Assembly: GCA_964525945.1 (NCBI GenBank)
Contig: CAZGKX010000067.1
Location: forward strand, 1-12,165
DNA: 12,165 nucleotides
Source: CAZGKX01 sp964525945
GTDB taxonomy: Bacteria; Pseudomonadota; Gammaproteobacteria; Legionellales; Legionellaceae
Direction of reading: 5' to 3'
Part shown: piece by piece, positions 7,617-12,165 of the stretch
How the letters are laid out: the number at the start of each line of letters is the position of its first letter
Numbering within the stretch: position 1 is the first letter of the stretch
Made by a program: the position numbers and the translations under genes
Notes under the pieces: generated by a model
The model's database searches: none
Told to the model about the DNA's origin: nothing
The model's input: only the letters and a program-made list of their open reading frames with translations

Positions 7617-8141
7617 TTAATTCCATCTAAAATGAGCAAAGGCTTGGTTCGCTTTTGCCATTTTATGTGTTTCTTCACGTTTCTTTGCTGCGGCGCCTTT
7701 GTTCTCGTAGGCATCAACCAATTCACCAGCCAAACGCAACATCATACCTTTCTCGCCACGTGAACGTGCGGCTTGGACAATCCAACGCATGCCCAGAGCA
7801 ATACTGCGATCCAATCTCACTTCGACGGGAACTTGGTAAGTCGCACCACCGACTCGTCGTGACCGTACTTCCACAGTGGGTCGAACGTTATCCAAAGATT
7901 GCTCAAAGTAGCGCAATACGCCACCAGCAGAACCAGAACCTGTGTCACCACTTTCATCGTCCGATTTTTTGGATTTTTTAAGACGCTCGTCCATAACAGT
8001 AAGTGCACCATAAATGATTTTTTCAGCGGTTGATTTTTTGCCACTGATCATGAGCACGTTAATGAATTTAGCCAACAACTCGCTGTGGTGCTTTGGGTCA
8101 GGCAAAATTTCTCTTTTAGGTACTTCTCTTCTTCTTGGCAT
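7617..8141 (-). CDS. rpsG: 30S ribosomal protein S7 with internal insertion
   Basis: S7 nucleates assembly of the 30S head and contacts the E-site tRNA; in E. coli it represses its own operon. The 174-residue product starts MPRRREVPKREILPDPK. It keeps the GKKSTAEKI helix, the RPTVEVRSRRVGGATYQVPVEVR beta-hairpin core, MRWIVQAARSRGEK and the end KANQAFAHFRWN. The family core is about 156 residues; E. coli K-12 has 179 because of a C-terminal extension that is absent here. The excess length comes instead from about 17 extra residues near positions 55-74, rich in Lys, Ser, Asp and Gly, between the second and third helices. The ATG has AGGA eight bases upstream. The gap to rpsL is only 20 bp, too short for the long intercistronic S7-binding site known in E. 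coli. Confidence 0.97.
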   Translation of the reverse strand: MPRRREVPKREILPDPKHHSELLAKFINVLMISGKKSTAEKIIYGALTVMDERLKKSKKSDDESGDTGSGSAGGVLRYFEQSLDNVRPTVEVRSRRVGGATYQVPVEVRLDRSIALGMRWIVQAARSRGEKGMMLRLAGELVDAYENKGAAAKKREETHKMAKANQAFAHFRWN

Positions 8142-8161
8142 GTCTAGTTCCTACACTCAGA

Positions 8162-8542
8162 TTATTTTTTATCTTTCGGTTTTTTGGTTCCGTATTTAGA
8201 ACGCCCTTGTTTACGGTCATTAACACCAGAGGTGTCTAAGCTACCGCGCACAGTGTGGTATCGAACACCAGGCAAATCTTTAACACGACCGCCACGGATC
8301 AAGACAACAGAGTGCTCTTGCAAATTGTGGCCTTCACCACCTATGTACGAAGAGACCTCAAAACCATTTGTTAAACGAACACGCGCAACCTTACGCATAG
8401 CTGAGTTAGGCTTTTTAGGTGTTGTTGTATATACACGTGTACATACGCCTCGTTTTTGTGGGCATGATTGCAGCGCTGGAACATTACTTTTCCTTTTAGC
8501 GTCCACGCGAGGCTTTCTTACTAACTGATTAATAGTAGCCAT
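8162..8542 (-). CDS. rpsL: 30S ribosomal protein S12
   Basis: S12 lies at the decoding centre and monitors codon-anticodon pairing. The 126-residue product (124 in E. coli) has MATINQLVRKPR, CPQKRGVCTRVYTTTPKKPNSAM, LTNGFEVSSYIGGEGHNLQEHS and RGGRVKDLPGVRYHTVRG. Lys43, Lys88 and Pro91 are the wild-type residues at positions where changes give streptomycin resistance or dependence. Asp89 is the usual methylthiolation site (Asp88 in Met-less E. coli numbering). The ATG is preceded by GGAG ten bases upstream (8553-8556). It is the first gene of the str group and lies 108 bp after rpoC, with a promoter in between. Confidence 0.98.
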   Translation of the reverse strand: MATINQLVRKPRVDAKRKSNVPALQSCPQKRGVCTRVYTTTPKKPNSAMRKVARVRLTNGFEVSSYIGGEGHNLQEHSVVLIRGGRVKDLPGVRYHTVRGSLDTSGVNDRKQGRSKYGTKKPKDKK

Positions 8543-8596
8543 TTATTCTTAACTCCGAACTTATCTATAATTATTTCGTATGCATAAGGAGGCCGG

Positions 8597-8625
8597 ATTC
8601 TATATAGGTCTAAACCATTTGTCAA
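8597..8625 (-). promoter_or_regulatory. Sigma70-type promoter of the str operon
   Basis: On the minus strand the -35 box TTGACA (8620-8625) is a perfect consensus match. The spacer is 17 bases, and the -10 box TAGAAT (8597-8602) matches five of six. The six bases after the -10 box are CCGGCC, an all-G/C discriminator of the type known from stringently controlled ribosomal promoters. The predicted start is near 8590, giving a leader of about 48 nt before rpsL. The boxes and spacing are seen directly; stringent control is inferred. rpoC read-through may also feed the operon, as no terminator is evident. Confidence 0.8.
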
Positions 8626-8634
8626 GTTTAGACC
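8607..8634. repeat. Perfect 9-bp inverted repeat around the -35 box
   Basis: The arms GGTCTAAAC (8607-8615) and GTTTAGACC (8626-8634) are exact reverse complements separated by 10 bases. The whole -35 box TTGACA of the str promoter lies in the loop plus its edge, and one arm fills most of the spacer. The arm is followed in the transcript by UAUAUAGAAU, not a U-run, so it is not a standard intrinsic terminator for rpoC. It could be an operator, a processing hairpin at the rpoC 3' end, or both. Function is unknown. Confidence 0.75.
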
Positions 8635-8650
8635 GGTAGAATTCGATATA

Positions 8651-11600
8651 TTAGCGTTCTTGGTTGTCCGCATTTAATGCTTCGCTTAATGCATGCTCCA
8701 CTTCACTTGCTGTAACAACATGCGGATGCTCTGCATTTGCCGCCGCTCTAGCTCGTTTTGCTTTACGTGTAATATGGTAGGTATAGCCTGTTCCCGCAGG
8801 AATCAGACGCCCCACCATCACGTTTTCTTTCAAACCACGTAAATCATCAATTTTACCACTGACCGCAGCCTCTGTAAGCACACGGGTCGTTTCTTGGAAC
8901 GATGCAGCGGAAATAAATGATTCTGTGGCCAATGATGCCTTAGTGATACCTAACAGAATCGGTGTACCTTGCGCGGCAATTTTACCCTCTGCTATTAGCT
9001 TATCATTTTCTTGCAACATCGCTGTTTCTTCCACTTGTTCACCAAGCAGGAATTTAGAGTCGCCCACAAACGTGATCACCCGCTTGCGCAACATTTGTCT
9101 TACGATTGTTTCGATGTGCTTGTCGTTAATTTTTACCCCTTGCAAGCGATATACATCTTGCACTTCATTAACGATGTAGTTTGCCAATGCTCCCACACCC
9201 AAGAGGCGAAGAATATCATGTGGGTTTGGTGGACCGTCAGCTACAACTTCCCCTCGAGCCACATGCTCCCCCTCAAACACAGAAATATGACGCCATTTCG
9301 GTATCAATTCTTCATGGTGTTTGTTTTCACTTTCAGTGATGATCAAACGGCGCTTGCCTTTTGTCTCTTTGCCGAAGTTAATCACACCTGATGTTTCAGC
9401 CATAACGGCGGAATCTTTGGGCTTTCTAGCTTCGAACAAATCAGCCACACGCGGCAGACCCCCGGTGATATCACGTGTTTTGGAGCGTTCTTGCGGAATA
9501 CGCGCAATAACGTCACCCACGCCCACTGAGTTACCGTCTTCAAAATTAATGATCGCATCAACAGGCAGGTAATATTGAGCAGGGACATTGGTGCCTGATA
9601 AGAAAATTTCCTCACCATCATCGGAAACCAATTTAACCATGGGACGCATGTCACGTCCAGCACTGCTGCGTTGTTTAGCATCGATGACAACAATGTTGCT
9701 CAAGCCTGTTAACTCATCAACCTGACGGTTCATGGTGATGCCTTCAATCAAATCTACAAATTTTAATTTACCGGTTACTTCAGCGATCACTGGATGGGTG
9801 TGCGGATCCCATGTTGCGATAACTTGTCCAGCTTCAACGGATGAGTGATCTTGAACCGATAAAACCGCACCGTAAGGAAGTTTATAACGTTCGCGTTCTC
9901 GACCAAATTCGTCAATGATGGTGACTTCACCTGAGCGCGATACAGCAACCAAGTTATTGTTTGCGTGTGTCACTGTCTTGATGTTGTGGAGTCGAATAAT
10001 ACCTTTATTTTTGATTTGGATATTATTGGCAGCAGTTGCTCGGGACGCCGCGCCACCGATATGGAACGTACGCATCGTCAACTGAGTACCTGGCTCACCA
10101 ATGGACTGCGCTGCAATGATACCCNNNNNNNNNNCCCACTGCTTCGCCGGTATTGACCAAATGACCGCGCGCTAAGTCACGGCCGTAGCAATACGCACAT
10201 AATCCAAAACGGGTTGAACAGGAAATCGGTGATCTCACCAGAACTTGGTCAACACCTAATTTTTCAAGGCGTTCTACCCATTCTTCATCCAACAGCGTAC
10301 CTGCTTTAACCACAGGTTCATTTTGGTTCGGCACATAAACATCAGTTGCGGTCACTCGACCTAGAACACGTTCATGCAACTGCTCAACGATGTCACCGCC
10401 TTCAATCAATGGCTGCATTAAGATGCCATTTTCAGTGCCGCAATCCAATTCGGTAATCACCACGTCTTGAGCAACATCCACCAAACGCCGCGTTAAATAC
10501 CCAGAGTTCGCTGTTTTTAATGCCGTATCAGCAAGACCTTTACGCGCACCGTGGGTTGAAATAAAGTATTGGAATACGTTCAAACCTTCACGGAAATTCG
10601 CGGTAATGGGCGTTTCAATGATCGAGCCATCGGGCGCTGACATCAAACCGCGCATACCGGCCAGCTGTCTTATCTGTGCAGCCGAACCCCGTGCACCTGA
10701 GTCGGCCATCATGAAGATTGGGTTAAACGAATCTTGACGAACAACCGAACCGTCGCGTGTTGTGACTTCTTCCGTCGCAATGTTTGCCATCATCGATTTG
10801 GCGACCATTTCGCTGGTGCGTGACCAAATGTCGATTACTTTATTGTAGCGTTCACCATTCGTTACCAAACCTGAACGGAATTGCGATTCGATTTCACGGA
10901 CTTCATTATCGGCTTGTTCAATAATGGTTGCTTTGTCATGGGGTATTTCCATGTCTTCAATACCAATGGACGCGCCACCACGTGTTGCATACTTAAAGCC
11001 AGTGTACATAAGCTGATCGGCAAAAATAACCGTTTCTTTTAAACCAAAGTTACGGTAGCAATTGTCCAGAACCTTGGAAATGGCTTTTTTGGTCATCGGC
11101 TTATTGATTTGGGAGAATGGCATTCCTTTCGGTAAGACACCAGACAAAATTGCCCGACCAACTGTTGTTTCAACCAAGGCATTCACGTTATTGTCGTGAT
11201 TTTCGGAAGGCATGCGTACACGAATTTTTGCATGGATATCAACGTAGCCATCTTCATAAAAATTCTGAACTTCTTGCACACTGCCAAACACTTTTCCTTC
11301 ACCCAAGGCGTTAATACGCTCACGGGTTAAATAGTACAACCCTAAAACAACGTCTTGGCTAGGAACAATAATCGGCTCACCGCTTGCAGGCGATAAAATA
11401 TTATTGGTTGACATCATCAACGAGCGCGCTTCAAGTTGTGCTTCCAACGTCAGCGGAATATGAACGGCCATTTGATCGCCGTCAAAGTCAGCGTTGTATG
11501 CCGTACAAACCAATGGGTGTAATTGAATCGCTTTGCCTTCAATCAATACCGGTTCGAACGCTTGAATACCTAAACGGTGTAATGTAGGTGCGCGGTTTAA

Positions 11601-12165
11601 CAAGATTGGATGTTCGCGGATAACGTCTTCAAGCACGTCCCAAACCACAGCTTCCTCGCGATCAACCATTTTCTTTGCGGCTTTAATGGTTGTTGCCAGT
11701 CCACGGAACTCCAATTTACTAAAAATGAAGGGCTTGAACAGCTCCAATGCCATTTTTTTCGGCAAGCCGCATTGATGCAAACGCAACGTTGGGCCCACGA
11801 CAATCACTGAACGGCCGGAGTAGTCGACACGTTTTCCCAACAAGTTTTGTCTAAACCGACCTTGTTTACCTTTGATCATGTCGGCCAGTGATTTTAAAGG
11901 CCGTTTGTTGGTGCCTGTTATAGCACGGCCACGACGGCCGTTATCAAGCAGCGCATCCACAGATTCTTGCAACATCCGCTTTTCGTTACGAACAATGATA
12001 TCCGGTGCATTCAAATCCAACAGCCGTTTCAGTCGGTTATTGCGGTTGATCACACGTCGGTATAAATCATTTAAATCGGACGTCGCAAAACGACCACCAT
12101 CGAGCGGCACTAAAGGTCGAAGGTCAGGCGGCAACACCGGCAGGACATTCATGATCATCCATTCG
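8651..12165 (-). CDS. rpoC: RNA polymerase subunit beta', N-terminus off window
   Basis: Beta' forms the catalytic cleft of RNA polymerase with beta. The visible protein starts at about E. coli residue 235 (EWMIMNVLPVLPP) and, once the false gap is closed, runs about 1166 residues to the stop, which fits an E. coli-like length of about 1400. The metal-binding motif NADFDGD is at 11475-11495. The bridge helix MADSGARGSAAQIRQLAG follows. The four zinc cysteines match E. coli Cys814, 888, 895 and 898, and the trigger-loop start TMRTFHIGG is followed by an SI3-type insertion. The C-terminal part has KASLATESFISAASFQ and GRLIPAGTG. Ten Ns at 10125-10134 break the frame. The first zinc finger and start codon are beyond the right edge. 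No terminator follows the stop at 8651. Confidence 0.97.
10125..10134. other. Ten-N assembly placeholder inside rpoC
   Basis: Ten Ns lie between two runs of three identical bases. On the minus strand the sequence before the Ns ends GCAGTGGG and that after begins GGGTATCATT. The conserved beta' peptide here is GEA-I/V-G-V/I-IAAQSIGEP. GCA GTG GGT ATC ATT gives AVGII exactly if the two GGG runs are the same three bases. The two sides are therefore overlapping contig ends, and no coding sequence needs to be missing. As written, the Ns put the two halves one base out of frame. Confidence 0.9.

Noticed and set aside
7920..7979. Programmed frameshift at the AAAAAA runs in rpsG
   Set aside because: The runs do not form a canonical X XXY YYZ heptamer in the reading frame, and the zero frame already encodes a complete conserved S7.
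8574..8588. Five-codon leader peptide (ATG to TAA) before rpsL
   Set aside because: A short frame reading Met-His-Thr-Lys occurs, but it is preceded by CCTCC, the opposite of a Shine-Dalgarno sequence, and nothing suggests attenuation.
8607..8634. Intrinsic terminator for rpoC
   Set aside because: The hairpin is perfect, but the sequence after it is UAUAUAGAAUCC and not a U-run, and the arms are only about 44% G+C. It is better treated as an inverted repeat over the promoter.
8651..12165. rpoC as a pseudogene
   Set aside because: The only disruption is the ten-N placeholder; all catalytic and zinc-binding motifs in the window are intact and the frame is restored by merging the duplicated GGG.

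Overview
The window is a contiguous run of core transcription and translation genes, all on the minus strand. Read in the direction of transcription (right to left) it holds rpoC (N-terminus cut off), rpsL, rpsG, fusA, tuf, rpsJ, rplC, rplD, rplW, rplB, rpsS, rplV, rpsC and the first 49 codons of rplP. This is the classical rpoBC - str - S10 arrangement. The proteins resemble those of Gammaproteobacteria most closely: beta' carries the SI3-type insertion in its trigger loop, S12 and EF-G are close to the E. coli/Pseudomonas forms, and L16 starts like the Pseudomonas protein. The DNA is moderately AT-rich. I cannot name a genus from the sequence alone; a lineage outside the enterics is likely, because str and S10 are fused here but separate in E. 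coli.

Right part (8651-12165): rpoC, interrupted by ten Ns at 10125-10134. The flanking bases show that the Ns are a contig-join placeholder and not missing coding sequence. Centre (4283-8542): the str genes rpsL, rpsG, fusA and tuf, preceded by a clear sigma70-type promoter at 8597-8625. Its -35 box lies inside a perfect 9-bp inverted repeat, and its discriminator is all G/C. Left part (1-4277): the S10 genes. rpsJ follows tuf after only 5 bp, but rplC follows rpsJ after 105 bp of possibly structured non-coding DNA. From rplC leftwards the genes are tightly packed, with overlaps at rplC/rplD and rplD/rplW that suggest translational coupling.

The products work together: beta' is the catalytic subunit of RNA polymerase; S12, S7, S10, S19 and S3 build the 30S subunit; L3, L4, L23, L2, L22 and L16 build the 50S subunit; EF-Tu and EF-G drive elongation. 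No mobile element, CRISPR array, tRNA, rRNA or convincing intrinsic terminator was seen. No stretch over about 110 bp lacks a gene.

I found no undescribed system here. The points worth a second look are the false gap in rpoC, the promoter/inverted-repeat element before rpsL, the unusual rpsJ-rplC spacer, and a low-complexity insertion in ribosomal protein S7.
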